From assembly GCF_964340395.1 (NCBI RefSeq), contig NC_135552.1:21573181-21637180 (forward strand): 64,000 bases of DNA. Direction: 5' to 3'. Positions within the stretch are counted from its first letter, which is position 1; each line of letters starts with the position of its first letter. This document shows, in pieces, positions 45,473 to 58,104 of the stretch. The position numbers and the translations under genes are program-made. The notes beneath the pieces were generated by a model. The model saw nothing but the letters and a program-made list of their open reading frames with translations. It was not told the origin of the DNA and made no database searches. The DNA is from Glandiceps talaboti. Its lineage: Eukaryota > Hemichordata > Enteropneusta > Spengelidae.

Positions 45473-48400
45473 AGCAAGGGTCAATTGTGATTAATAATTT
45501 CATGAACAACCGGGTACTTGCGTTGACCCACAAAAGAAGTTGCCCAAGTACCTGTTACTATAACAGCTTTTCTTGATAAGTCCATCAGTGTTTTTGCTAA
45601 GGTTGGGGAACCCCAGTAACAGAAAGGGAGAAAGGGGTGACAATGGCAGTGTTTCCCCATAGAGTCTAGGTAATTTTGTTTGGGAACCAGGTAAAATGAC
45701 GTGAGAATCCCAATAGAATTTACCTACTTACCACCCTTAGCAAAACACTGTCAGTAGTAATATTTTAACCAATTCTTTCCAGGTAACATAAAAACCTCCA
45801 ACATATTTACATTCATCAAGAATTTCTTACAATGAAAATCATGAGAGCTAACACAAAACGTTGTCTGGCTCAACAAAAATTTTACTTATATGTACATTTT
45901 ATTGTCTAGTAGAACAAAAATCTTACTATACAAACATTTCTAAATTTTATTGTCTTGCTCAAATAATATCTCTGTTGGTAAGAATTTTGTTGAACCAAAT
46001 GATAAAATGTAGCTGTGTTAGTAAGAGTTTTGTCAAGCTAGATAACTTTTTGTTTCAGGTCTGGAGATTTTCACTGCATTTATGTCCCCCTTGCTGAACA
46101 AATTACCGTAAGATAATGATATTCGGTTTGTGTTTAGTTCTCTGCATAAAAATATACAATTCTAGCCTTTAAGTTCAAGTCTTATAAATGTACAAACAAG
46201 TATGTCTGTGAGTAATTTGCAACTACAGCTACAATCAAGGCTTTCTAATAGTCTACAAACACATTGCGTTGAGTGTCACACAAATTTGTTATCACATTGT
46301 CATTCTATTCATGTTATCAGAGTATATTTTAACGATTACGGCTTAATGTATTGATCTGAAATGGAAGCTAGACTCTCTAGGGACACATCAACTTGAACTT
46401 CACATCGGTCACCAAAGCATCTTTGTGTTGTTGTCGTCTGGTGCTGAATTATAACGCTAATGAAAAGTCATCGATGCTTGTCGTAATTGTTAGTAGTACA
46501 TTTCCCGGTCTTTCACGTCACTGCTTCATAAATTTGTTCATCAAATGACAATAGGCTGTTGACAGATCATAATTTATTAACCAAATGCACATTTATTCAT
46601 AGCTTACACTTTTATCACCAAATTACATCGAGTAAATTTATCATTTTTCTTTGCGAATGAAAGTTGGTTTTCTCTCTCACCATTTCATAGATATGAATGA
46701 GCTGATTAAAGGATTATATTTGAAAATTTACAATGGTTTAGGATAGTATGAATTGAGATAAATGTTCAATGCTGTATTTATTAGAGCCTGGAAACAATGT
46801 GATTACTGTAGCTTTAGTAGCAATAGTATGTAATTAGTATGTGACAGTTGGACAGCCTAATGTAAGCTACTTGATATGAGTGTTAGTGAAAACACTGTAA
46901 TATCATGTTGTAGATATTTGTATTACTTGCCACATCAAAAGCACTCTTCCTCTTTGCACACTTCAAACCCATACTTGATTAAACGAAGCATGGAATTGAA
47001 TTGTCTTTCAATTTTGTCTGACTAGGATATTCAGTAGCAGTGGGAGACTTTACTAAAGATAAGAGTGAAGACTACATAAGCTGGAGTGCCTCGAAGTAAT
47101 CAATTAAAATAAAGGGACTGCTAAGTATGTTTCATAGCAAACCCATTTATTTGAGTTCACTATTAATGGTATTAAACAATGTATGCTGTGTTGTTTTCAA
47201 AAATAATTAACTCAGTGCACTTATTCATATTTATTTATAAAATACCATTGGTTCAAGTTTCTTTATCTATTAGTTTGTGTCCGAGTTTAAACATCTAACA
47301 GTTCAATAACATATTACTCCTTAATATTTTGCTTCTTTCAGCTGATCCAGATACCAGTGACATAGAGGGCCTAAATGTTATTATATAGTTGTCCATATAG
47401 TTGAGTCATTGATATAAACCTGTATTTTATTGCTTGAATGAAGAAAATACTTTAAAATGATACAAATGATACATGCAAAAGCAACATTTAAGGGAAAATG
47501 TGGTTAAAAAACTAATATTTTTAAATTATGTAAATTTCAAGCACCACAGAACCAATGGCGTATTGATCTTGTAGAAGTTCTAAACTCAAAGCTTAAATAA
47601 TTTACTCCTATATTTCAGCTAACGATAAGTTTAATGACATACATTGATATGTTCTCATTACATAGCATATTAAATAAGGTATAAAGTGCACATTTTCTGT
47701 TCAAATGTGTGCAACTTTGCTTGGTATAAAAAAAATTACAAATGGCCACAGTTTAATCACCAGGTGATGTATATGTGGAATGCAACAGAGAAATGGATTC
47801 TAATTGTGGCAGTGTACAGAAAAAACGCTGTGTTTCTAAATGTCACAAAGTTTAGTTTCTTCTAAATGTACTAGTCAGCCTGCATCTCAATAGATATGTC
47901 TATATATAAACTCACATGAAAGATATTCACAGTCATGTTTTATATTGAACAACTAGTGTCCATTCCAATTTGTGGCCATGTGACTGTTATGTATGGATCA
48001 CTCTAAGGTCAATACGTGTTCTTGGACATTTCCGATAACCCTGCATTACTCAACTACTGCTGGGAATACCAAGATAAAGAAGTGCATCCATGTGTTAATA
48101 GAAAATGTTGCACCTCTTGGGAGAAAAAAAATAGACGTAACAAAAAAATCCCTTGTGGATTCAAAGTTCATGTTTGGAATAAATTACTAGGATTCGTTCC
48201 CAGCCTTCAACGGGTTCTGTATCTGTATCTGTTTGGATACTGGAGAGTACCTAGATCAGACATTATGGTTTTACGGCGATTTAATATTGGTTGTAAAAGT
48301 AAGAACGATGGGATTGGAATTGATAGAGTGTACACTAATGTCAGTGATCAAGGATCGTGGTGGTCATAAAGTGACCAGCTTGGCCGATAATGCATAAATG

Positions 48401-50659
48401 ATAAGGCCATGTATTTCTAGCCAAGAGCATCTGTGACTTTTATCGATTACTGCTTTTTGTCTAATCAGCAATGTACGTCGGTGTCTTAGTTTAATCGTAA
48501 CCAATAAATACACTGTTCCATTCATTATGATCTGAATCAGTTCTGCTGACAGATTTAATATCACAACACCATCATTCATGGTTTCAATATGCAGGTAAAG
48601 GGTGTTTTGATTATGACAGTTACGACATGAATTACCTGGGAGACAACATGGTGCCTATTTTGGTTTACTCTGTGTTTATTTATAAGAATGGTTGTATAGG
48701 GTGGTTGCTGTGTTAACATAGATGACACTGAGAAAGTGTGTCTATGTCTTTATTTTGTAGGAAATTTGTAACAGCTGATAAGAGTGTCTTTAAATTCATA
48801 CATGTAGCTGTGGTAAAAAAAAGGTAAGTGTACTATGATTGTTAATTATAACACATTATTTTCATGCAGCCTTCAGTGATTGGCTTATATCATATCTCAT
48901 GATATATTGTGCTGGTGACCTTAATGGGTAACCTTTATTTGCATACAGAGGACAATATTTATTTTCTATTTTCCCCTAAGGGCACTATTACAATAGTGTG
49001 GTAGTTCTGTTGGTGATTGCTTTGACTTTGGAAAGAATACTTGCCAGGGAATGTCATGAAAACATGTATTGCCTGGCCTTTATTAGGCACTAGCAGATGT
49101 CAATATTACCCCTCATACTGTTTATGTATAGCACTCTCTGTTTTCAGCCTTGTGAAAGTGTTGCTGTACTATGATAATTAAGCCCAAAGGGTCAGATGTC
49201 TACTAGTGCCCTCATAGTCAGGCAATAAGTGTATACTATATACTAAATATAAAATGGTTATTAAACATATCTGTATCATTCCCTTTTTTTGGCAAAATTT
49301 TCCAAATCTGTGAAATGTTTTTGTTGTTGATGATTTACAGGACATAATGGCCCATTTTCTCAGACATGTGCATATTAAAGTTGGCTTGTGCATGGTATAA
49401 TAATTCTTTGTAATTACAGTTCATTGTACATGTAGTATGGATTGTATGGACACTAGAGGGACTGTCAGGTGTTGATAAGATTTATGGAGGGATTGTGTAG
49501 TCTACAATACCCCAGTCTAGCTGACCAGATTTTATTGCTATAGGTTTATCTTGGCTCCATGCATAACTGTAAAAAAATGCTGAGCTGGTATTAAGTTGTT
49601 GCCTTCAATAAAAGGATTGTATCTGATGTTTGGCTTCACACATTAAGCTGCTGTCTTCAAAAAGAGCATTGTACTTTAGTGTTGCTTAACAAAGGATAAT
49701 GTCAAGCTGCCACCTTTGTACACTGTTGTTTTGCTTCACATAAAAAAAACAAAGGCTGTAGTTTATTTTGATCATCCAGGCCAATGAACTCAACAAGGTC
49801 TGTGTGCCAACAACCAGCAGTTTCCTGTATACAGTTTATTTTTAGAATAATGACTAGATCCAGCTTGTTGTTGTTATAATAATAGATTGTTGCTGATGTC
49901 ACTGTTTTGACAACAGATGTTTAGCAAACTGAAAATGACCTAACAATAAATCATATGTACGTCTGTTTCTAACAACTGAGCTTTACCTGTGCAGTGTCTC
50001 AGGTATGAAATTTCAGCTATTAAACGTAATTTATTCCAAACATCACTTCTCTCTGGGACAAATGCAACCGTGCAAGTTTTATGCTTTGAATGTTTCCAGG
50101 TCTGTTAAATGAGAGGGCACTTGGAAATCTTCATTATATTTTGTGTTGCACTGATGACCCGGTGCTGCAAGTCCTTTCCTCACCTGCTCACACCACAACC
50201 CATGGATTGCTTTTGGAATGGAAAGCATAAAAAGTATTGTGGATTTTCAAGAATGTTGCTAAAATGTGTTAGTGCAAATGTAGGAAGTAAAAACCAAGTC
50301 TGACAGTAGTTTCCAAAAAGGGTTCATGCATACAAACACAAATGTAGGTTGAAGATAAAAGTCAATCAGAGACAGTTTGTTTAAGGTGAACTCAAGGGGC
50401 ATTGATCTACAAATGATAAAAAAGCATATGTGTGAGAAACTAATTGTTAATTTCCATGCACATCAGATAGGAGTCAGAGGATTGCATTGGAATTCTCAGT
50501 GTGTGATTCAATTTTGGCCGAGCCACTAGATTACCACCTGTTGTGATATACATCACAGAGTTTTCTAGTATTATTTAAGCAAACAAACTCCGAACTCTCA
50601 GGGGAACCTCAATCCTATCAAGAGTTGTGTGTGATACCTGTTACTTCAGCTAGAGATCG
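45473..50659. other. Gene-free stretch apart from one unassigned ORF at 48.0 kb
   Basis: CpG-poor. No supported exons. Frames at 45861-46097, 48364-48579, 49178-49393, 49702-49902 and 50109-50303 lack motifs. Confidence 0.45.
48007..48369 (+). other. Unassigned open frame of about 120 codons
   Basis: An open frame runs between stops at 48004 and 48367 and reads QYVFLDISDNPALLNYCWEY, later RKCCTSWEKK, then VHVWNKLLGFVPSLQRVLYL, ending SDQGSWWS. It is one of the longer frames in the window not explained by a simple repeat. It is rich in Trp and Cys, has no ATG near its start, no clear splice sites, and matches no family I recognise. It could be an eroded piece of a mobile element or chance. 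Confidence 0.12.
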
Positions 50660-51030
50660 TAATTCTGATTTTCCTATTTGATTTTCTGCCCAAACAGGAA
50701 ATCACAATCATCTCTCTAAGTAATGGTCCATTTATAGTTATACAATCAAGCATACCCAGCACAATGCTTGTTTATCAGCAACAGATTGCATTTCAGATTT
50801 GTCTGTGAGTTTCCCTTCAGTCCTGCCCAGACAGGAAATCACAGTCACCTCTCCAAGTAATGGTGCATTGACACAAATAAGCATACAAACAGGTGACAAT
50901 TCTCATTTATCAGTATCAGATTGCATTTCTGATTTGTCTGTGAGTTTTCCTTCAGTCTGGTCCAGACAGGAATTCACAGTCACCTCTCCAAGTAATGGTC
51001 CAATTATACAATCAAATGTACACATCACCT
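50660..51030. repeat. ~136-bp tandem repeat, three units
   Basis: The anchor CAGACAGGAA(A)TCACAGTCA (first unit CAAACAGGAAATCACAATCA) followed by CTCTC.AAGTAATGGT recurs at about 50695, 50832 and 50967. Each is preceded by GATTTGTCTGTGAGTTT.CC or a variant. Units 2 and 3 are closer to each other than to unit 1. Confidence 0.92.
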
Positions 51031-52310
51031 TGGTGGTTAATAAATAGGTGTTAGATGCCGAAAACAGTAGAGACACAACATCAACTAATATGGTACTCAC
51101 ACATTTTCCATTCTTCACCAACAAACACACAGACTCACAGAATTTGTGATAAAATCCATTATTTGCAAATTGTATCCTGTTGTGGTCCAGCTACTAAATT
51201 CCTGTTATATTATTGTAATCCCCATCTTTGTATACATTTCTATTAATCAATGATATGAAATATTTTCAAACAATACAACATGTCTGCAGAAAACCACTTC
51301 TTTCTGCATTGCTTGATGGAAGCATTATAAGAATGTAAGTATAACTCATAAACTAATGATACTAATCAGACAAACACAAAATAACCATGTCTAAATATTT
51401 TCTTCTTACTTTGACCTAGTGTTCTATTGACTAATTGTCTTCCTCACTGTATGTACATGTAGGCCAGCATACATTGACTAATTTTATCAATATTGACACT
51501 TACATGACAGTTTTTTTCAAAAAGGTGCATTATTTTGTAGAACACTACAACGGCAATTCCATTGTGCTAGGGAGTTGTTGCATTGATTCTCACTCTAGAA
51601 GATGACTAGTCTCCCTAGGAAGGTAAAAATTGACATGTGGTATTGTGTACTGCCTCCTCCAGACTAGTACATAAACTGAATATTGCTAAATATTACACAT
51701 TCTGACATTTGTCTTTTGTATTCAAATGTCGCTCATAATGCTGAATCACAATAAAAAATGAAATGTGAAAAGTGAATTAGAAAAGTGTCAGACATATTTT
51801 GCAATGATGTAAATTCTCTGTAGGATTTCTTTCATGTAAAACTTGATTTTACTAATTGAAGAAAACTAAAAAAGCATTTCATAATTACTAAAAACTTTTT
51901 TTGCATCCAAATAATCCTTATACATATACTAGTAATAGCCATCTCACCCTGTGTATTTTGATATTTCAGATCATATTATGGAGGGTAATAGTGTACCCTC
52001 TAAGTCAATTTGATGGGTCACTGATTTGATTTTCCCAAAATCCCTTCGTATGTGGTGACTCACCAGAAAACTTAATTAGCTTTACTCATTTTGACCCACA
52101 ACAAAAAACATTGCCTTTCATGAGAAGGCTCACTGGAGGGTAAAGTGTGTGTCTTTTATTTGATCACTGAATTATCCCAATGAACAAACAAACTGAGAAC
52201 ATCTGTATTTACTTTCGCTGTCACACAAGTATTGAATTTGACTATCAGTACCATGGAGTTTATCCAGAGGTTATCCAACGAAATGTTGTAAATTAAAGGA
52301 AAAGTGGTAT
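51031..52310. other. Gene-free stretch
   Basis: Nothing recognised. Confidence 0.5.
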
Positions 52311-52930
52311 ATCTCAATTTTATTGTCAACTAGAATGACAGTAACAGACCATGTGAATTACGTGATAACAATGTTTTTGTTTAGAAGTGACCTAATTCTC
52401 AATTGTCTAAAAGTATGTTCAACAAAGAATTTCAAAAGTCTCATAAACTAATCCGATTATAAAACTCATTTTTCTCTACACCTCTCATACCTCCAATTTT
52501 GCCTGTCATGAATTTCATTCAAGAAGGTTTTTGAAAGGAAATTCCATTTTTGAATTTTTTGTCATATATCTCAATTTTATTTTTGACGTGAGTTACAGAA
52601 ATAGGACATTTGAATTTTGATAACTTTTTGTTCGTTAAAATTGATGGAGTTCATAAAAACAAATTTGTATGTTTCCTGCCCAAATTGCTGAAAGAAAATT
52701 CTATTTTTGAAGAACTTTTTGGCATATCACAATTTTATTTTCGACTAGAAAAACAGAAACAGGCTGTATGAATTGTTTGATATAATTAACACTATATTGT
52801 CTTGAAAAGATCATTCTACAGAAGATATTGCACAATACTTTTCTGCCAGAATTTGAAAGAAAGTTCAACATTTACAATTTTTAGACTAAAATGATAAAAA
52901 TAATCATTATTTATGAATTTTTTGGTATAT
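52311..52930. repeat. Irregular tandem array, left part of the 52-56 kb repeat locus
   Basis: The motif ATATCTCAATTTTATT with ACAG.AACAGG downstream recurs at about 52311, 52566 and 52727, with weaker related sequence near 52925. Unit spacing is uneven. Embedded at 52425-52535 is a block that is the near-perfect reverse complement of a unit at 55052-55158. Confidence 0.75.
52425..52535 (-). repeat. Left arm of a long-range inverted repeat
   Basis: Its reverse complement matches about 55052-55158 with only a few mismatches, including the shared core ATAATCGGATTAGTTTATGA and GGAGGTATGAGAGGTGTAGA. The spacer is about 2.5 kb. Confidence 0.9.
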
Positions 52931-54114
52931 TTTAGTTTGGAAACCATCACTTTTACACAGAATTTCATTAATTTAGAGTTTTTTGTCCTACAATGACTTA
53001 AATATAATTAATATTGACAAAGTTTTGCAAACCAAAATCCAACAGCCAAATTCAAAATGTGTATAAAGTGCCAAAAATGCTTTTGGCAACATTCAAACTA
53101 GTATTGGACAAAAAAATCCAACAAAAAATCGAAGACTCAATCAATCTTCTCTGTTTAGAGTTCCATAACTTGTTTTTATGGGAGCATATCAATAATTGGA
53201 ACATCTGTAAGCTGAGAATATATTAGTTTACACAGTTGGATGTCGACCCCCTCCCTAGCACTTTCATATGACATTAGATTAACCCTTTTAACATTTTACG
53301 CCCCTGTCAGCTATTAGTGTCTGTCTTAATGTGAGCTAATGATTTGTTTTTGGCCTCCAAATGACGTAATCTGAGATATTTCGGGTTGTGGCTGAAAATG
53401 ATAGAAATAAGTCAATGCAGACTACATTTGTAGTCGATATCTGTAATGCCTATGGTGTGGAAGATTCATCAATTTTTGAAAATAAGTCAATGCAGACTAC
53501 ATTTTGTAGTCAATATACGTAATGCCTATGGTGTGAAAAATGTCAACTGATGTGGCTCAAAAGATTGATTTTTGTCTTAAAGTATAAACTGTGAACAGGT
53601 TTACTATAAATTTTTATAGTTTTGCTTCTTTTTTGCTCTAAAATTATATTTTTTTTTAGACTTCAATGAATTCTTTGAGTTTGAAAGCAATTTTGTAATG
53701 CACACATTGCCTTCATGTGGTAAACATCAGAAAATAAACTAAATTTGAGCTTAAGCTGAAGTGGGAATTAAAGGTGTAAAATATTTCCTGCAGTTGTATG
53801 ATCCTCCCTTTGTTTGCTTGTGATTCAATCTGAAATCTCAGCTGTGTTAATAAGAACTTTGATGACTTTACATGAGTGAGACAATAATAACAGTATGTTT
53901 GATATACAACAGGGTAATAGATAATGCATTCTGAACAAAGAAAAGTTGGTATTTTTCATCAACCTTCCGGCATTACATAAAGACGTGATAGCTTTTTATT
54001 CTGTTCAATACATGTTTACAATTTCATTTGAACATTCAAACTCAAAGTTGAAGAAGCTTTTAAGGGAACGATGATAAATTTACAAAAATGCAATATTTTT
54101 CATAAACGGTTATT
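52931..54114. other. Gene-free spacer within the repeat locus
   Basis: Apart from the duplication at 53.4 kb nothing is recognised. The frame at 53014-53226 has no motif. Confidence 0.45.
53405..53541. repeat. Tandem duplication, ~74-bp unit
   Basis: AAATAAGTCAATGCAGACTA then CATTT.GTAGTC.ATAT and GTAATGCCTATGGTGTG(G/A)A occurs at 53405 and 53479 with few differences. Confidence 0.92.
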
Positions 54115-54640
54115 GTTTTATTTATTCACAATGATATATGAGTGTTGTTCATTATTGCCTGGACATTGGACTTACGATCATCTCTTTAATGTCCGTGATA
54201 CGATGGATCGATATTTTTCTTCAGAAATTATCGTTTTTTTGTTATGAACTCATAATAAATAAGTGTTGGTTGTTATTGTCTGTACATTGATATGAAGTGA
54301 TTTAAAAAAAAATAAAATTGAAAGTCATTGACTTATAATAATAGAAATGTTGGTCATTATTGTCTGTACACTGAATATACAATAATGTAACTTTTTCCTT
54401 GTTTGTTTCATAATATGGGATTAGAAGTACGTGTTACATGGTTGTTTGTACTTTGATGACGCAGTGATCAGAATGATGTTTTTGAAAAAATTGTCATCAA
54501 TTTTTCATTGATTCCAGTGATATAGGGGTGTCGGTCGTTACTGTATGTTGCAGGTACTATGAAGCAATTATTTTCTTCAAATTTTTCATTTACTTGACAC
54601 AATATACAAGCGTTGGTCGTTATTGTTAGTGTGTTGAATG
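54115..54640 (+). repeat. Irregular tandem array with motif GTTGGTCGTTATTGTCTGTA
   Basis: Variants of this motif occur near 54141, 54263, 54348, 54431, 54528 and 54611, at spacings of roughly 83-121 bp. Between them are TTTTT-rich and A/T-rich spacers. The units are strongly diverged. Confidence 0.75.
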
Positions 54641-54894
54641 TCTGCCATGCTGGTCTCTCCATTTAATGCTTAATCCAGGAGATGAGTTGAATAGACTCAT
54701 TCATAAAGGTGATTGATTCATCATATTTCTATCTCCTATGTATAGTGAAATATGAGTACCGTTTTCACAACCTATTCATGGATTCATCAACGTGAGTGAT
54801 ACCTTCTAAATGTTGCCATTCATAGTATTTCACTGTACGCATTTCCTAAGGATATTTCCATCACAAAATATGACAGGGAAAATTAGAAATTGGA

Positions 54895-55600
54895 GAGGTG
54901 TCCAGAAAAATGAGTTTGTTAAATCTGACTGAATTTTTCAGACTTTTTGTTGAATGAGATTTATGACAAGCAAGATTGGAAGTGTGAAAGGTGTAGAGAA
55001 ATATGAGCTTTATAATTGGAGTAGTTTTTTAAAAGGCTTTTCATCCTTTTTCTTGAATGAAATTCATGACAGGCAAATTTGGAGGTATGAGAGGTGTAGA
55101 GAAAAATGAGTTTTATAATCGGATTAGTTTATGAGACTTTTGGAATTCTTTGTTGAATTGAATTCATGACAAGCAAAATTAGAAGTGCTGGTATGAGAAT
55201 TGTGAAAAAAGTGACCTCAAAGTAGTTTTTGAGTTTTCTGTAAAATGAAATTCATGACAATGACATTGGGAGTCTAAGAAGTGTAAAGAGAAATGGGCTT
55301 CATAAATCAAAGTATTTTTGAGATTTTCCCTGAATGAATTTTGTGACAAATGATATTGGTAGTACTGATATGAGAAGTGGAAAGGAAAATGAGCTTTAGA
55401 AATTGAAGTAGTTTTTTAGATGTTTGCTGAATGAAATTCGTGTCACATATTGTGTGCCTAGAAGTTCAATGGCCTCTTTGGCATTCATTGTTGAATTGTA
55501 ATCGATGAGAGATGACTAAAAGTGTCTGGGAGACGTGGTGAGAAGATGCTGTAAATTTAAGACTCTTTATAGAGTTATGTTGAATGAGATTTTGATGTTA
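54895..55600 (+). repeat. ~95-bp tandem array, about six or seven diverged units
   Basis: Unit plan: GAATGAAATTCATGACA..CAAATTGG, AGT.TGAGAGGTGTAGAGAAA, ATGAGCTTTATAAT.GGA, GTAGTTTTTGAGA. Units start near 54955, 55055, 55150, 55245, 55330 and 55425, becoming less alike to the right. The unit at 55052-55158 has its near-identical inverse at 52425-52535. Confidence 0.85.
55052..55158 (+). repeat. Right arm of a long-range inverted repeat
   Basis: Near-identical reverse complement of 52425-52535. It is closer to that inverted partner than to its direct tandem neighbours in the same array. Confidence 0.9.
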
Positions 55601-55679
55601 TGAACTTCAGTTCATTGACTGCTATGTCATCTAGACATTTTTGTAATCAGTAACACGTGTGGAATTGCCTCCATTAGAG

Positions 55680-56165
55680 GTATAGAAAAAAAATTCTGTG
55701 TAAGCCAAGGGCTTTTGAATTTTTGTAAATTCCTTGAAGGAGAAGTCCTTCCATACAAGCTTGTCAATCATTCAGCTGGGGGGACTTTAATCAATATGTA
55801 TATATCTTACCTTGACATTTGATTCAATGAATTAAAGTAATGAAAAAAAATGTGACTATATCTTCCAAATTTCGAAAGGTTTAGAGGTTTTATTTGAAAC
55901 AGTTGCGTGAAATAGACTGAAGTCTTTTGAACTTTGTGAATTCTTTAATTTCCATATCTTGATATTTGATCAAGATAAATCACATAAAAGACCATACAAA
56001 AGTGGGGGAAATCTGAACGTTTTTTTTTAAAAACTTTTTTTTGTTTGAAATATAAAAAATGTTGTTGATGAAAACCCAAAGGCCTGTGAATGTTTGTACA
56101 TTCCATTATTGGTCCATACCTTAAAATGTGATCAAGGGAAGTATGAAATAGTTAAAATCTAAAGA
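55680..56165 (+). repeat. Diverged repeats of a ~170-bp unit
   Basis: The motif (GG)CTTTTGAA.TTTTGT(A)AATTC followed by CCATA..TTGA.....GATCAA recurs near 55709, 55922 and 56082 in increasingly altered form. Confidence 0.55.
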
Positions 56166-56206
56166 AATGTTCATATTTTTTGTTTGGAATATTTGTTTGA
56201 AAGTTT

Positions 56207-56577
56207 ACTACCAAACTAGAGTGACTATAGAGTTTTCTTCCCATCTCACACAACATTTTTGTTACAATTACATAAAAAAAAACAGACAGTGATAGCGTGC
56301 AATCAATTCCAAATAAAGTATAACATTTTATCTCACTGTGAACACAAATCAACATTATTGCCAGATGAAACCTGGAAGATTCAAATACAAAACTGTTAAT
56401 TTGTGTTCACAGTGCAATAAAATAGAACATTTCATGTGTGTGTGTGTGTGTGTGCTGTCAGTGCCTGTGTTTTGTTTGTATGTATGTGTAATTTGTAACA
56501 AAAAATGTTGTTCGATATGTAAAAAACATTGTGACTCCTATTAAATTGAAACTCTAAAGTCTTTCTGGTTTGGTAGT
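56207..56577. mobile_element. Foldback MITE, copy 2
   Basis: Begins ACTACCAAACTAGAGTGACT followed by ATAGAGTTTTC and ends GAAACTCTAAAGTC then TTTCTGGTTTGGTAGT, the inverted form. Internal symmetry includes CACTGTGAACACAAATCAAC (56335) against GTTAATTTGTGTTCACAGTG (56395), so each arm is about 160-170 bp and nearly the whole element is a hairpin. It aligns with 11374-11733. A (TG)n expansion near the centre (56434-56453) distinguishes this copy. There is no transposase. The Cys-rich frame 56338-56544 is spurious. Confidence 0.9.
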
Positions 56578-56948
56578 TCATCCTCAGAGAGAAAATGAAA
56601 ATCACTGACAGATGTCTACAGGAGCATTGAGCTTCAAAATATTTTGATGAATTCGAATTTTGTGCAGTCACTGAAGTTCATTCACCACTTAGCGTTCAAT
56701 AATTTAAGTAATGGATAGATCGATCGATGAGTTGCATGCAGTCTGCCCTAGACAAGTCTGAACACCAAGACCTTGCTATGCATATCTCAACACATACCAG
56801 ACGTAATGAATATTTCATCACATTAGTGGAGCCATTTGGTGCCACCAGGAATCTATAGCTATTGATATATAGTAAGAACATTGTGAAAAACACATTGTAA
56901 TTTAGGTGTAAACATTTACTGAACATTCCCTTGTTACAAGCCTTATTC

Positions 56949-57312
56949 GTCATGTATTGATATTTCTTCCTACATTTCTGAGATGATAAACTTTGCATGC
57001 CAGACAAAAAGCTATACTGCAAACAATGAAAGATTGTGAATACCCACTGAGATGCAGTTTTGAGTTCAAAATGGCTTGAGTCTCTGACAAAAATAGTAGT
57101 TTGCACCTGAGCAGGCTTATCAAGAACTGAATTAATATTTTAAACTGATACTAGTGTTAAGTTACAGTTTTACATTCAGTTTCATGATAATTTACATTTT
57201 TTTATATCTATAACTGTCATGTGTTGATAATTTTCTTCTGGCATTTCTGAAATAAGGAACTTTGCATATGAGACAAATACTATGCTGCAAAAAATGAAAT
57301 AATAGATTACAC
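56949..57312. repeat. Direct duplication, copies ~267 bp apart
   Basis: GTCATGT(A/G)TTGATA.TTTCTTC, CATTTCTGA.AT, ACTTTGCAT, AGACAAA...CTAT.CTGCAAA.AATGAAA occurs at 56949-57045 and 57216-57312. The open frame 57106-56696 overlaps the first copy and has no recognised motif. Confidence 0.8.
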
Positions 57313-57412
57313 TTTTAAATTAAAACTGTTTTACATTCAATTTACATGTAACATCACGATAAATTATAGTTTACAGGCATATAATCTGTCATTTGTTGAG
57401 TCCATGGCCAGA

Positions 57413-57650
57413 CTTATTTCTGTACACTTATATTGATTACTACTATCAGCAAGTTAAAGAAAAAGTCCAGTCAGACTTATTTCTACCTTTTACACTTGTA
57501 TTGATTACTACTATCAGCAAGTTAAAGAAAAAGTCCAGTCAGACATATTTCTACCTTTTACACTTGTATTGATTACTTCTATCAACTTAAAGGAAGAGTC
57601 CAGTCAGACATATTTCTACATTTTGTACACTTGTATTGATTATTATCAGC
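57413..57650. repeat. 68-bp tandem repeat, about 3.5 units
   Basis: Unit: CTTATTTCTACCTTTTACAC then TTGTATTGATTACTACTATC then AGCAAGTTAAAGAAAAAGTC and CAGTCAGA. Units 1-2 are nearly identical; units 3-4 have small deletions. Confidence 0.93.
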
Positions 57651-57982
57651 TCACAACTTTGGATGATAAAATACCACCTTTACAACTTACTCAAATTTTA
57701 AATCTTTTCAAAGAAGTCCTACAGCACTTGACATGTGTTTCACCATTTCGGGGATTTCCTGCAAGGGTTTATGGGAAAACTTTATGATGACATCATTGTT
57801 ACTCTAACTTCTTTGTCTTGTCAAAAACAAAGAGAGTCTGACTTGGATTGATTGAGTAATTAAGTTACTGAGGTCATATGCTATCACCCAAAGTCGAAAA
57901 TTGATAGCGGCTAAATTTTCCAATGTTTTATTTTTTATTACTGTCTGACTGATTCATCATTTTGAAGGTCAAAGCCATGAAT

Positions 57983-58037
57983 CCTTGTTATCCCTAGCAA
58001 CATTCTCAAATCATGGATGTTGCTAGGGATAACAAGG
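57983..58037. repeat. Perfect 21-bp stem hairpin
   Basis: The left arm (57983-58003) reads CCTTGTTATCCCTAGCAACA plus T, then a 13-base loop (58004-58016), then the exact reverse complement (58017-58037). No mismatch in the stem. It lies about 70 bp left of family B copy 2. Confidence 0.95.
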
Positions 58038-58104
58038 TGATCAGAAACAAATTTGAAGTCTTCTCTGTCAAAACAAAACATTTCTCTTGTAAACCCACTT
58101 AATG

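Noticed and set aside
56338-56544. Cys-rich frame resembling a small zinc-binding peptide
   Set aside because: It lies wholly inside the foldback MITE and includes its (TG)n expansion. The other MITE copy does not keep the frame.
58021-58035. TGCTAGGGATAACAAGG resembles a homing endonuclease site (I-SceI type)
   Set aside because: Only about the first half of the 18-bp site matches, and it is explained by the hairpin.
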